Assembly: GCF_026625705.1 (NCBI RefSeq)
Contig: NZ_CP113059.1
Span: 2,976,001-3,040,000, forward strand
From: Pedobacter sp. SL55
GTDB lineage: Bacteria; Bacteroidota; Bacteroidia; Sphingobacteriales; Sphingobacteriaceae
DNA: 64,000 nt
Reading direction: 5' to 3'
Shown: positions 38,736-48,702 of the stretch, in pieces
Layout: each line of letters opens with the position of its first letter
Position numbering within the stretch: position 1 is the stretch's first letter
Notes under the pieces: generated by a model
The model's database searches: none
The model's input: only the letters and a program-made list of their open reading frames with translations
What the model was told of the DNA's origin: nothing
Program-made: the position numbers and the translations under genes

Positions 38736-41700
38736 ATGGAAAATTTAAATGAACAACAGGGGCTGTATCGCAACAGTTTTGAGCATGACGCTTGCGGTAT
38801 AGGTTTTGTTGCCCACGTGAAAGGGAGAAAATCACATCAGAACATTACAGATGCGCTGACCATTTTGGAGAATTTGGATCACCGTGGCGCATGTGGTGCT
38901 GAGCCTAATACCGGAGATGGTGCTGGTATCATGATACAGGTTCCCCACGAATTTTTATTTGACGAATGTTTACGCACAGGTTTTAGCTTGCCGCAATATG
39001 GCGACTATGGCGTGGGTATGCTTTTTATGCCTAAAGAAATTAGGGCTAGAGAAGAATGTCGTGAAATTATTTATCGCACAGCAGAAAAGCTGGGTTTCGA
39101 GGTGCTTGGATTTAGAAAAGTTCAGGTGGATACTACCGATATTGGCAATATGGCCTTGTCTGTAGAGCCAGAAATTGAACAGGTTTTTGTTTCTCGCCCG
39201 TACCACATTGCCGCTGGTGCCGATTTTGAACGTAAGCTTTTTGTGCTTAAAACTTACGTAACCAAAACTATTTACAATTCTGTAAAGGATAGTAAGCAAG
39301 ATTTTTACATAGCGTCGTTCTCGTCGCGAACCATTGTGTACAAAGGCCAGCTAACTTCTTTACAAGTACGTACCTATTATACCGAGCTTAGCGATAAGCG
39401 TATGGTTTCGGCCTTCGGTTTGGTACACTCACGTTTTGCAACCAACACTTTCCCGTCTTGGCGTTTGGCACAACCATTTAGGCATATTGCCCATAATGGA
39501 GAAATCAACACTTTACAAGGTAATTTGAACTGGTTTCGTTCTAGTGTGAAATCATTTGCATCACCATATTTTACTCCGGAGGAGTTGAACATGATTTTGC
39601 CAGTGATCGACGAAACACAGTCGGATTCGGGATGTTTAGATAATGTAGTAGAATTACTATTGCATGCTGGCCGTTCGTTGCCGCATGTTTTAATGATGTT
39701 AATACCAGAAGCATGGGACGGAAACAAGGATATGGATCCGATCAAGAGTGCTTTCTATCAATTCCACGCTTCGTTAATGGAGCCTTGGGATGGGCCAGCA
39801 GCTATCGCCTTTACGGATGGTAACTTAATTGGCGCTACCCTGGATAGAAATGGCTTGCGTCCTTCGCGTTACGCACTTACCAGTGATGATAGAGTGATTA
39901 TGGCATCTGAATCGGGAGCGGTTGAGATTGACCAAGGCACTGTAATCGAAAAAGGTAGGTTAACTCCTGGAAAAATGTTTGTAGTGGACATGGAACAGGG
40001 GCGTATCATTAGCGATGATGAGATTAAGCAACAAGTTTGCGGCCGTCGTCCGTATGCAGATTGGATTAACCAATATCAAATTAAATTGGAAGAATTGCCT
40101 GAACCAAGGGTAATGTTTACCAATCTTTCAGAAGAATCTATTTTCAATTACCAGCAGGTATTTGGCTATACCAGAGAAGATATCGATCTATTGATCAAAC
40201 CAATGGCGATGGAAGGGAAAGAGGCCATCGGTTCGATGGGTACAGATACACCTTTAGCGGTGCTTTCTAAACAGCCTCAGCACTTGTCTTCTTATTTCAA
40301 ACAGTTGTTTGCCCAAGTAACCAACCCACCAATCGATCCAATTAGAGAGCGAGTGGTAATGAGTTTGGCTGGTTTTATGGGTAACAATGGTAACTTATTG
40401 GAAGAAAACCAAATGCAGTGTCACTGTGTGGGTATCAAACATCCAATATTAACCAACCAAGAATTAGAAAAATTAAGAAGTATTGATACAGGCTTGTTCC
40501 AATCTAAAACCCTACAAATGTATTTTAGGGCCGATGGAAAAGCGGGATCATTGCAAAAAGCTTTAGATCGTTTGTGCCGTTACGCAGTGGATGCTGTGGA
40601 AGATGGTTTCCAAGTGATTATTTTGAGCGATAGGGCATTGGACTCTACCCATGCTGCAATTCCTTCATTATTAGCGGTTTCGGCGGTTCATCACCACTTA
40701 ATTAGAAAAGGTTACAGAGGTGCGGTAGGTATTGTGGTAGAGGCTGGAGACGTTTGGGAAGTACATCATTTTGCTACCCTAATTGGTTTTGGTGCTACGG
40801 CGGTAAACCCGTATTTGGCTTTAGAAACCATCAATACTTTCCAAAAAGAAAGCGGTTTAACGCAAGATCAGTTAAATTATAACTATATCAAATCTGTAAA
40901 AGATGGCTTGCTAAAGATTTTCTCTAAAATGGGAATTTCTACTTTACAATCTTATCACGGAGCGCAGATTTTCGAGATTTTAGGTTTAAATCAACAAGTG
41001 GTTTCAACTTATTTCACAGGTGCGGTTTCTCGTATCGGAGGTTTAGGTTTAGATGAAATTGCGCAAGAAGCCTTGATTAAGCACAACCGTATTTTTGGAA
41101 AGCATACACAAACCGAGCATATTTTAACTGCTGGTGGTACGTACAAATGGAGAAGACGTGGCGAAAAACACTTGTTCAATCCAGAAACCATCCACTTATT
41201 GCAAAATGCAACTCGTAGAAACGATTTTGCTACGTTTAAAAAGTACTCGAAGTTAATTAACGAGCAAACTACACAGGCTTACACCATTAGAGGTTTGTTC
41301 GAGTTCAATTATACTCGTCCGTCTATCAGCATTGATGAGGTAGAGCCAATTGAGAATATCTTCAAAAGATTCGCTACAGGAGCGATGTCTTTCGGCTCAA
41401 TTTCTCATGAGGCGCACTCTACTTTAGCTATCGCGATGAATAGAATTGGCGGTAAAAGTAATACTGGCGAGGGTGGAGAGGATGAAATTCGTTACCAAAA
41501 TTTAGAAAATGGCGACTCGATGCGTTCGGCTATTAAGCAAATTGCTTCGGCTCGTTTTGGTGTAACCAGTTACTATTTAACCAATGCCGATGAGTTACAG
41601 ATTAAAATGGCTCAAGGTGCAAAACCTGGAGAGGGTGGTCAATTACCTGGTCACAAAGTGGATGACTGGATTGCAAAAGTTCGTCACGCTACGCCAGGTG

Positions 41701-43244
41701 TAGGTTTAATTTCTCCACCTCCGCACCATGATATTTATTCTATCGAAGATTTAGCACAGCTGATCTACGATTTGAAAAATGCCAACCGTGCCGCTAGAAT
41801 TAACGTAAAGTTGGTTTCTAAAGCAGGGGTAGGTACCATTGCTGCAGGTGTGGCTAAAGCTCACGCTGATGTGGTTTTAGTTTCTGGTTACGATGGTGGC
41901 ACAGGAGCTTCTCCTTTAACTTCGGTGCAACATGCTGGCTTACCTTGGGAATTGGGTTTAGCAGAGGCGCACCAAACTTTGGTTAAAAACCGTTTGAGAA
42001 GTAGGGTAGTGCTACAAACTGACGGGCAGTTGAAAACCGGTAGAGATATTGTGATTGCTACTTTATTAGGTGCCGAAGAATGGGGTGTAGCAACAGCTGC
42101 ACTGGTAACTGCAGGTTGTATCATGATGCGTAAGTGTCACTTAAATACCTGTCCAGTTGGTGTAGCAACGCAAGATCCTAACTTGAGAAAACTATTTACT
42201 GGCGATGCAGATCACGTAGTAAACTTATTCCAATTCTTGGCACAAGAAGTTCGAGAATTAATGGCCGAATTAGGTTTCAGAACTGTTAACGAAATGGTGG
42301 GTCAATCTGATTTGTTAAAAGTAAGAGAATTTGCAGAAGCAGATTGGAAATTGAAACACGTAGATTTAACGCCAATATTGTACAAAGAACCTGCAAATGG
42401 ACAACCTTTGTACAATACTGAGGAACAAGATCATGGCTTAGATAAGGTATTGGATCATCAGTTAATTGCGGCGGCACAGCCAGCTATTTTAAACAACGAG
42501 CCAGTATTTGCCAACTTTGATGTGAAAAATACAGATCGTTCTATCGGTACCATGTTATCGAACGAAATTTCTAAAGTTCACAAAAGTGCTGGTTTACCAC
42601 ACGATACCATCAACTTTAAATGCTTCGGCTCTGCTGGTCAAAGTTTTGGCGCTTTTGCTACTAAAGGCTTAACACTTACTTTAGAAGGCGAAGGTAACGA
42701 CTACGTAGGTAAAGGCTTATCTGGTGCTAAAGTGGTGGTTTATCCTTTCGGAAATATCAACTACGTACCAGAGCAAAACATCATTATTGGTAACGTAGCA
42801 CTTTACGGCGCAACCTCTGGAGAGTTGTATGCTCGTGGTAAAGCGGGCGAACGTTTCGCAGTTCGCAACTCTGGCGCTACAGCAGTAGTAGAAGGTGTGG
42901 GCGATCACGGTTGTGAGTACATGACAGGCGGTGAGGTGCTAATTTTAGGCGACACCGGAAGCAACTTTGCCGCAGGTATGAGCGGCGGTATTGCTTGGAT
43001 TTACGACACGAGCAAAACTTTCGCTAACAAATGCAACTTGGAGATGGTGGATTTAGACCCGCTGCAACAAGAGGACGAGGAAAGAATTACTACGTTGTTG
43101 AAAAACCACTTAAGGTTAACCAGCAGTAAGGTAGCAGAATTTATCCTTAGCGACTGGGAAAATCAAGCTAGACATTTCGTGAAAGTTTTCCCTAAAGAAT
43201 ACAAAGCAGTTTTATTACAACGTCAACAAGTAAAAATTAACTAA
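38736..43244 (+). CDS. gltB: Glutamate synthase large subunit (GOGAT alpha)
   Basis: This 1,502-aa enzyme converts glutamine plus 2-oxoglutarate to two glutamates. The N-terminal class II amidotransferase has its nucleophile at Cys20 (HDACGIGF), so 19 residues would be removed as a propeptide. The central and FMN-binding synthase domains follow, with the 3Fe-4S cysteines in GCIMMRKCHLNTCPVG (near 1128-1139). The C-terminal GXGXG beta-helix starts at about 1250. The small subunit gene begins 1 bp after the stop, forming the gltBD operon. Confidence 0.97.
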   Translation: MENLNEQQGLYRNSFEHDACGIGFVAHVKGRKSHQNITDALTILENLDHRGACGAEPNTGDGAGIMIQVPHEFLFDECLRTGFSLPQYGDYGVGMLFMPKEIRAREECREIIYRTAEKLGFEVLGFRKVQVDTTDIGNMALSVEPEIEQVFVSRPYHIAAGADFERKLFVLKTYVTKTIYNSVKDSKQDFYIASFSSRTIVYKGQLTSLQVRTYYTELSDKRMVSAFGLVHSRFATNTFPSWRLAQPFRHIAHNGEINTLQGNLNWFRSSVKSFASPYFTPEELNMILPVIDETQSDSGCLDNVVELLLHAGRSLPHVLMMLIPEAWDGNKDMDPIKSAFYQFHASLMEPWDGPAAIAFTDGNLIGATLDRNGLRPSRYALTSDDRVIMASESGAVEIDQGTVIEKGRLTPGKMFVVDMEQGRIISDDEIKQQVCGRRPYADWINQYQIKLEELPEPRVMFTNLSEESIFNYQQVFGYTREDIDLLIKPMAMEGKEAIGSMGTDTPLAVLSKQPQHLSSYFKQLFAQVTNPPIDPIRERVVMSLAGFMGNNGNLLEENQMQCHCVGIKHPILTNQELEKLRSIDTGLFQSKTLQMYFRADGKAGSLQKALDRLCRYAVDAVEDGFQVIILSDRALDSTHAAIPSLLAVSAVHHHLIRKGYRGAVGIVVEAGDVWEVHHFATLIGFGATAVNPYLALETINTFQKESGLTQDQLNYNYIKSVKDGLLKIFSKMGISTLQSYHGAQIFEILGLNQQVVSTYFTGAVSRIGGLGLDEIAQEALIKHNRIFGKHTQTEHILTAGGTYKWRRRGEKHLFNPETIHLLQNATRRNDFATFKKYSKLINEQTTQAYTIRGLFEFNYTRPSISIDEVEPIENIFKRFATGAMSFGSISHEAHSTLAIAMNRIGGKSNTGEGGEDEIRYQNLENGDSMRSAIKQIASARFGVTSYYLTNADELQIKMAQGAKPGEGGQLPGHKVDDWIAKVRHATPGVGLISPPPHHDIYSIEDLAQLIYDLKNANRAARINVKLVSKAGVGTIAAGVAKAHADVVLVSGYDGGTGASPLTSVQHAGLPWELGLAEAHQTLVKNRLRSRVVLQTDGQLKTGRDIVIATLLGAEEWGVATAALVTAGCIMMRKCHLNTCPVGVATQDPNLRKLFTGDADHVVNLFQFLAQEVRELMAELGFRTVNEMVGQSDLLKVREFAEADWKLKHVDLTPILYKEPANGQPLYNTEEQDHGLDKVLDHQLIAAAQPAILNNEPVFANFDVKNTDRSIGTMLSNEISKVHKSAGLPHDTINFKCFGSAGQSFGAFATKGLTLTLEGEGNDYVGKGLSGAKVVVYPFGNINYVPEQNIIIGNVALYGATSGELYARGKAGERFAVRNSGATAVVEGVGDHGCEYMTGGEVLILGDTGSNFAAGMSGGIAWIYDTSKTFANKCNLEMVDLDPLQQEDEERITTLLKNHLRLTSSKVAEFILSDWENQARHFVKVFPKEYKAVLLQRQQVKIN

Positions 43245-43245
43245 G

Positions 43246-44715
43246 ATGGGAAAAGTGACAGGATTTTTTGAATACGAAAGAGTTTCGCCTTCAAAACAAG
43301 CACCGCAAGAGCGTTTAAATCACTACAATGAGTTTGTATCGCTATTGCCATCTGATGAGTTGAATAGACAGTCTGGTCGTTGCATGGACTGCGGTGTACC
43401 ATTTTGCCAATCTGGTTGTCCGTTAGGAAACGTGATCCCAGAATTTAACGATGCAGTTTATCAAGGCAAGTGGTTACAAGCTGCCGAGATTTTATTAAGT
43501 ACAAACAATTTTCCTGAGTTTACAGGTAGGATTTGTCCGGCACCTTGCGAAAGTGCTTGTGTATTGGGAATCAACAAATCTCCAGTTTCTATTGAGGAAA
43601 TTGAAAAACATATTATCGAAATCGCTTTTGAAAAAGGTTACATCAAAGCAAACGAACCATTAATTAGAACAGGCAAAAAAGTTGCGGTAGTTGGTTCTGG
43701 TCCTGCGGGATTAGCAGCTGCTGCACAATTGAACAAAGCTGGTCACGAAGTGGTAGTTTACGAACGTGATGACGTAGCTGGTGGATTACTTCGTTACGGT
43801 ATTCCTGATTTTAAACTGCAGAAAGATGTGGTAGAAAGAAGGATCAAGTTAATGGAGGAAGAAGGCATTACTTTCCAATACAATGCTAATGTTGGCGAGA
43901 ATGTAGAAATCAGTACATTATTACGCGATTTCCAAGCGATTGTGTTAGCAGGTGGTTCAACTATACCTCGAGATTTAAACTTGCCAGGAAGAGATGCAAA
44001 AGGGGTGCATTTTGCAATGGATTTTTTGAAACAACAGAACAAACGTGTGGGTGGTCGTAAGGTAGAAGCTGAGGAGATTCTGGCTACTGGTAAAAACGTA
44101 ATTGTAATTGGTGGTGGCGATACTGGTTCAGATTGTATTGGCACATCTAATCGTCATGGTGCAAAATCTGTTACACAGTTCGAAATTATGCCAATGCCGC
44201 CACAAATGCGTACCGAAAATATGCCTTGGCCAAGTTATCCAATGCTATTGAAAATTACTACTTCTCACGAAGAAGGTGCGCAACGTGCTTGGTCGGTAAA
44301 TACCAAAGAGTTTATTAAAGATGAAAATGGCAATCTAAAAGCCTTAAAAGTGGTTGATGTAGAATGGGATATTGATGCAGCTACAGGAAGACCGCTTGGT
44401 TTTAAAGAGGTTCCAGGTACTGAAAAAGAATATCCTTGTGAATTGGTGCTTTTGGCAATGGGCTTTTTACATCCTCAAAAAGAAGGCTTAATAGAAAAAT
44501 TAGGTGTAGAGTTAGATGAAAGAGGAAACGTTAAAGCCGTAGAGGGCGAGTATCAAACTAACATTCCTAAGATTTTTGCCGCTGGCGATATGCGTAGAGG
44601 TCAATCATTAGTGGTTTGGGCTATCTCAGAAGGCAGAGAAACTGCTCGTAAAGTAGATGAGCATTTAATGGGTTTCAGTAAATTACCTTCTAAAGATGCC
44701 GTAGCTTACGCTTAA
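43246..44715 (+). CDS. gltD: Glutamate synthase small subunit (GOGAT beta)
   Basis: This 489-aa flavoprotein passes electrons from NADPH to GltB. N-terminal cysteines CMDCGVPFCQSGCP and CPAPCESAC provide the 4Fe-4S ligands. An FAD-binding VAVVGSGPAGLAAA motif lies near residue 145 and the NADPH-binding VIVIGGGDTGSDC near 285. The C-terminal FAAGDMRRGQSLVVWAI closes the FAD site. It is translationally coupled to gltB and followed by a terminator. Confidence 0.97.
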   Translation: MGKVTGFFEYERVSPSKQAPQERLNHYNEFVSLLPSDELNRQSGRCMDCGVPFCQSGCPLGNVIPEFNDAVYQGKWLQAAEILLSTNNFPEFTGRICPAPCESACVLGINKSPVSIEEIEKHIIEIAFEKGYIKANEPLIRTGKKVAVVGSGPAGLAAAAQLNKAGHEVVVYERDDVAGGLLRYGIPDFKLQKDVVERRIKLMEEEGITFQYNANVGENVEISTLLRDFQAIVLAGGSTIPRDLNLPGRDAKGVHFAMDFLKQQNKRVGGRKVEAEEILATGKNVIVIGGGDTGSDCIGTSNRHGAKSVTQFEIMPMPPQMRTENMPWPSYPMLLKITTSHEEGAQRAWSVNTKEFIKDENGNLKALKVVDVEWDIDAATGRPLGFKEVPGTEKEYPCELVLLAMGFLHPQKEGLIEKLGVELDERGNVKAVEGEYQTNIPKIFAAGDMRRGQSLVVWAISEGRETARKVDEHLMGFSKLPSKDAVAYA

Positions 44716-44743
44716 GAACTTTTGTTTTTATACTTTTACAACC

Positions 44744-44778
44744 AAGGTCCAGACGATTTTTCGTTTGGGCCTTTTTTT
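44744..44778 (+). terminator. Intrinsic terminator of gltBD
   Basis: AAGGTCCAGACGA (44744-44756) pairs with TCGTTTGGGCCTT (44761-44773) with a few wobble pairs around a TTTT loop, followed by T residues. Confidence 0.85.
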
Positions 44779-44857
44779 GTTCTGCACCTTGTCTTCATTC
44801 CAGATTTATTCTGGAATCTTAAAAAGGTCATGATCCATGTTTTTTTATCCATTATGA

Positions 44858-45052
44858 TAATTAACGTGAGTTATGGGTCTTAATCTTTGCTAACCGACCC
44901 TGAAATAAATTCAGGGTGACGGTATGGGCGGTTCGTCATGCTGAATTTATTTCAGCATCAGCTTTTAGGTCTATTTTTTTAAATCACATTTTCAGAATAA
45001 ATATTTAACTCATTGATAAACAGTTAAAAAAAACCATAATTCACGTTAATTA
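44858..45052. repeat. Palindromic intergenic element, copy 1
   Basis: TAATTAACGTGAGTTATGG (44858-44876) is inverted with one mismatch at 45034-45052. Inside lies a core of two hairpins: CCCTGAAATAAATTCAGGG (44898-44916), and GCTGAATTTATTTCAGC in the stretch 44927-44966. The same core occurs at 51405-51505 inside a different palindrome. Confidence 0.75.
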
Positions 45053-45057
45053 CATTG

Positions 45058-45241
45058 CCGTCCTTTCGACGATAGGAGAAATCTTTGGATGTGGTAATTG
45101 ATTATGTAAAGTTAAAAGATCTCTCCGCTACGGTCGAGATGACGGCAGTTGCTAATAGACTTACGAAGTTTTTAAACGGCGAAGCTCCTCAACTTTACCA
45201 TTGAAAAACAATAATGGATAAAAGTTAAACTTCGTAAGTCT
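45058..45241. repeat. Two further inverted-repeat structures before the esterase-like gene
   Basis: CCGTCCTTTCGACGATAGG (from 45058) is imperfectly inverted at about 45116-45145 (ending GAGATGACGG). Next to it, AGACTTACGAAGTTT (45157-45171) is perfectly inverted as AAACTTCGTAAGTCT (45227-45241). With the preceding element they fill almost the whole space between gltD and the next gene. Confidence 0.7.
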
Positions 45242-45345
45242 TAAAATGTATTTTCTTTCTATGAAATGAATGACTAAGTTAAATTCTGTTAAGTTTTGAT
45301 GGATAAAGATTTGGTTGCGTAGCTTTAAGATTATAAATAAATGCT

Positions 45346-46593
45346 ATGAAAAAATTATCCCTCTTAATACTTTTTTGTTTAAGTCTGCAGTCTTTTGCTC
45401 AAAAAGCGATTAAAAAATATGTGCAAGAAAATATAAAAAGCATCAAAAATATTGAACCAGATTCGTTAGACTTTACTGACTTGGCTGTTATTGGCAATGT
45501 AATCGGAGATTCTAGAATTGTAATGCTTGGAGAGCAAGATCATGGAGATGGACCTACGTTTTTAGCAAAAACGCGGCTAATCAAATATCTTCATGAAAAA
45601 AAGGGCTTTGATGTGTTGGCTTTTGAAAGTGATTTTTATGCTTTAACAAAAGGTTGGGATGACCTAGAAAAAAGGAAAGATAAGGTAGAAGAATTTTTGA
45701 AAAGAAATATTTTTTCGGTCTGGACAAGCTGCGCCCAATGTGATGAGCTGTTTTATAATTACATCGCTAAGACTTTAAAAACTAATTCCCCAATAGATAT
45801 TGCAGGATTTGATAGCCAGAACCATGGTAGGTACAGTAAAACGAATCTAAAAATCTTTGTAGATACTTTGATGATGAAATCGGAAATGCCTTTTTTTAAA
45901 ACTAAAGAATATGCATCGTTTATAAAATTTTTGGATTCTTCGAAGATAAGTAAGGATACTACGAAATACCACGCATTTATTGATCAAATGAATACAGTGA
46001 TAGGCTATTTATCTGCAAAAAATGTTAGTAGCTATGATTTGCTATTACTGAAAAGTATTAAAGAAGATTTCAAGAGTGGGCTCTTTTTTTTGACTAAAAA
46101 GAGCGATTTTATGGAAATAAGAGATAAGCAAATGTCCGAAAATTTAAAATGGTTAGCTTATCAAAAATATCCTAATAGAAAGATAATTGTTTGGGCACAT
46201 AGTGCGCATATTGCAAAAAACAGCGAGTTGATAGGAGGAAATTCTAATGTCAAAAAATCAATGGGGAGTTTTTTTACTAAAGATCTAGCTGCTCGGGAAA
46301 ATACTTACGTTTTAGGTTTTGTTTCTAGGGATGGAACTGCCGGTAGATTAAGCCTAAATAAAAAGTTTAATGTTCAGAAACCGCCAAATAATGCTTTTGA
46401 AACATGGTTAGCGCAAGATTTGAAATATGGTTTTGTCGATTTTAAATCTTATAATTTAATAAATTCTAATTTTTCGACACCTTTTAATATGAAAGGGATT
46501 GCCCATAGTAGTAATTTTGCCTCATGGAATAATGTGTTTAATGGTGTTTTTTATATCCGAGATATGTATCCTTGCGAAAAAATAAAGAATTAG
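45346..46593 (+). CDS. Erythromycin esterase family protein
   Basis: This 415-aa exported protein (signal peptide ending SFAQ) has the family hallmark [11 protein letters not shown] (near residue 60) and [16 protein letters not shown]. The later block [14 protein letters not shown] carries a conserved His pair. The family hydrolyses esters, but most members are not macrolide resistance enzymes, and the periplasmic or surface location here argues for another substrate. It is convergent with ispD, overlapping it by 4 bp. Confidence 0.85.
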   Translation: MKKLSLLILFCLSLQSFAQKAIKKYVQENIKSIKNIEPDSLDFTDLAVIGNVIGDSRIVMLGEQDHGDGPTFLAKTRLIKYLHEKKGFDVLAFESDFYALTKGWDDLEKRKDKVEEFLKRNIFSVWTSCAQCDELFYNYIAKTLKTNSPIDIAGFDSQNHGRYSKTNLKIFVDTLMMKSEMPFFKTKEYASFIKFLDSSKISKDTTKYHAFIDQMNTVIGYLSAKNVSSYDLLLLKSIKEDFKSGLFFLTKKSDFMEIRDKQMSENLKWLAYQKYPNRKIIVWAHSAHIAKNSELIGGNSNVKKSMGSFFTKDLAARENTYVLGFVSRDGTAGRLSLNKKFNVQKPPNNAFETWLAQDLKYGFVDFKSYNLINSNFSTPFNMKGIAHSSNFASWNNVFNGVFYIRDMYPCEKIKN

Positions 46594-47279
46594 AATAACT
46601 CCCCAGGAATGTTGTTCTTCAATAAAAAACTTGCCAACTCCAAATCTTCTGGATAAGTAACTTTGATGTTGTTTCTGTTGCCTTCTACTAAATTAATTGG
46701 AAAACCAGCAGCTTCTACTACAGACGCATCATCGGTAAACTGAGTAGAAAAAGACTGTTGATAGGCAATTCGTAACTGCCCCAAATCGAAGGTTTGCGGC
46801 GTTTGTATGAGTACTAGTTTATCTCTATTGATTATTTTGCTTCCACCATCACTTTGTATCTCTCTAACCGAATCGCTTGGTTTAACGCAGGGAATGGCAT
46901 TCCCAATTTCTAATGCGGTTTTAAAGGTTTGTGTAATTAGGCTTGCGGTAACTACTGGCCTAACGGCATCGTGAATAGCTACAATGCCATCTTCCTTAAT
47001 AGTCATCAGCCCGTTTCTAACCGAGTGGAAACGTTCGGTACCGCCTTCAACTAAGGTGTGCGGAATAGTAAAATTATACTTCACACAAAGCTCTTTCCAG
47101 TAATCGTGATCTGCTTTAGCTAAGACCAAAATAATTTCCGGCTTAACTTCTGAAACATAAAAAGCCTGTAATGTATGCATCATTACAGGCTTTTCGTTAA
47201 GCAATAAAAACTGTTTGGCTACTGCTGTTTGCATTCTTTTACCAGCGCCACCAGCTACAATTATTGCGTAGAATTTCAT
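46590..47279 (-). CDS. ispD: 2-C-methyl-D-erythritol 4-phosphate cytidylyltransferase
   Basis: This 229-aa enzyme of the MEP isoprenoid pathway couples CTP to methylerythritol phosphate. It has the nucleotide-binding AGGAGKRM with a following Lys, [25 protein letters not shown], the QTPQTF motif, [12 protein letters not shown], and [11 protein letters not shown] at the C-terminus. All are typical. It is upstream of no obvious pathway partner. Confidence 0.95.
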   Translation of the reverse strand: MKFYAIIVAGGAGKRMQTAVAKQFLLLNEKPVMMHTLQAFYVSEVKPEIILVLAKADHDYWKELCVKYNFTIPHTLVEGGTERFHSVRNGLMTIKEDGIVAIHDAVRPVVTASLITQTFKTALEIGNAIPCVKPSDSVREIQSDGGSKIINRDKLVLIQTPQTFDLGQLRIAYQQSFSTQFTDDASVVEAAGFPINLVEGNRNNIKVTYPEDLELASFLLKNNIPGELF

Positions 47280-47300
47280 ATTTGTTAGTATTGTGTAGTT

Positions 47301-47345
47301 AGTATTGCGTATTGAGATTTGGAATTAAACACAATACGCAATACT
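47301..47345. repeat. Inverted repeat between ispD and queA
   Basis: AGTATTGCGTATTG (47301-47314) is perfectly inverted as CAATACGCAATACT (47332-47345) with a 17-nt loop. There is no T-run on either side, so it is not a classical terminator. It resembles other intergenic palindromes in the window. Confidence 0.6.
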
Positions 47346-47358
47346 CATTACGCTGTAC

Positions 47359-48408
47359 CTATATAATCAACATCGCATCGCCGTAGCTGTAGAAACGATA
47401 TTTCTCTTTTACAGCAACTTCGTAAGCATTCATTACGTTTTCGTAACCACCAAAAGCACTTACCATCATCAATAAAGTAGATTCTGAAGTGTGGAAATTG
47501 GTAATCATTGAGTTTGCAATGCTAAAATCGTAAGGAGGGAAGATGAACTTACTAGTCCAGTCGTTTGCTGCCTTTAAGGTTTTGTTGGCAGAAACTGCAG
47601 ACTCGATAGCACGCATAGATGTAGTGCCTACGGCACAAATTCTTCTCTTTTCTTCCAAAGCTTTGTTAACGATATCCGCATCTTTTTGCTCAATAATGAA
47701 CTGTTCTGAGTCCATTTTGTGCTTAGTTAAATCTTCAACTTCAACCTGACGGAAAGTACCCAAACCTACGTGTAAAGTAACTTCTGCAAAGTCGATACCT
47801 TTCAATTCTAAACGTTTCATCAACTCTCTGCTAAAGTGCAAACCAGCAGTTGGAGCTGCAACAGCGCCTTCGTGTTTAGCGAAAATAGTTTGGTAACGTT
47901 CTTTGTCTTTCTCGGTAGCTTTACGTTTTATGTATTTAGGAAGTGGGGTTTCGCCTAAAATTTCAACGTTTCTCCTAAACTCCTCATCAGTTCCATCAAA
48001 TAAGAAACGGATGGTACGGCCACGAGAAGTAGTGTTGTCTACCACTTCGGCTACTAATAAATCATCGTCTCCAAAATATAATTTATTTCCTACGCGTATT
48101 TTACGAGCTGGGTCTACTAAAACATCCCATAAACGTAATTCTTTATTCAATTCGCGTAATAAAAATACTTCTATAGTAGCACCAGTTTTTTCTTTGTTGC
48201 CGTATAAACGAGCAGGGAAAACCTTAGTGTTGTTAAGAATCATTACATCTTTATCGTCAAAATAGCCTAAAACATCTTTAAAGATTTTATGCTCAATTTT
48301 ACCGGTATCTTTGTGTAATACCATTAAACGTGCTTCGTCTCTCTCTTCGGCAGGGTCGTTAGCTAAAAGTGAGTCGGGTAAATTGAACTTGAATTGAGAT
48401 AATTTCAT
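47359..48408 (-). CDS. queA: S-adenosylmethionine:tRNA ribosyltransferase-isomerase
   Basis: This 349-aa enzyme of queuosine biosynthesis transfers the ribosyl part of SAM to preQ1 in tRNA, forming epoxyqueuosine. Motifs visible include the N-terminal [35 protein letters not shown], the highly conserved [13 protein letters not shown] and [23 protein letters not shown] and the C-terminal [18 protein letters not shown]. It is probably co-directional with ispD but separated by about 80 bp. Confidence 0.97.
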   Translation of the reverse strand: MKLSQFKFNLPDSLLANDPAEERDEARLMVLHKDTGKIEHKIFKDVLGYFDDKDVMILNNTKVFPARLYGNKEKTGATIEVFLLRELNKELRLWDVLVDPARKIRVGNKLYFGDDDLLVAEVVDNTTSRGRTIRFLFDGTDEEFRRNVEILGETPLPKYIKRKATEKDKERYQTIFAKHEGAVAAPTAGLHFSRELMKRLELKGIDFAEVTLHVGLGTFRQVEVEDLTKHKMDSEQFIIEQKDADIVNKALEEKRRICAVGTTSMRAIESAVSANKTLKAANDWTSKFIFPPYDFSIANSMITNFHTSESTLLMMVSAFGGYENVMNAYEVAVKEKYRFYSYGDAMLII

Positions 48409-48702
48409 GTGTAATTATTAATTGTTATGGCTCTGGGCAAGTTTATTCAATTTTTTAAGTCTTCCTACAGGGATAACTTTTGAAGTAAAGCTGCTTTCGA
48501 TACCTAAATTAGGGCGCAAATTTACTAATTAATATTTTTCTTTTTTGCAATTAAAAATCACTCGCTTTACTGTGTCGTGATTTTATTACTCGCCGAGGTG
48601 TAACTAACCATCGATAAACAGCTGTAGCCAACTTTTTACTTTATTCTTTTTAATTTAACTTAAATAGCTGTAACCTTTTTAACTACATTTGGTCTAAACA
48701 AT
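48409..48702. other. Divergent intergenic region between queA and the ABC permease gene
   Basis: The segment should hold both promoters. I see no repeat, palindrome, RNA gene or clear promoter consensus in it. Confidence 0.35.

Noticed and set aside
45346..46593. Macrolide resistance gene
   Set aside because: Only the broad erythromycin-esterase family is supported; the protein has a signal peptide and no mobile context, so a resistance role is not shown.
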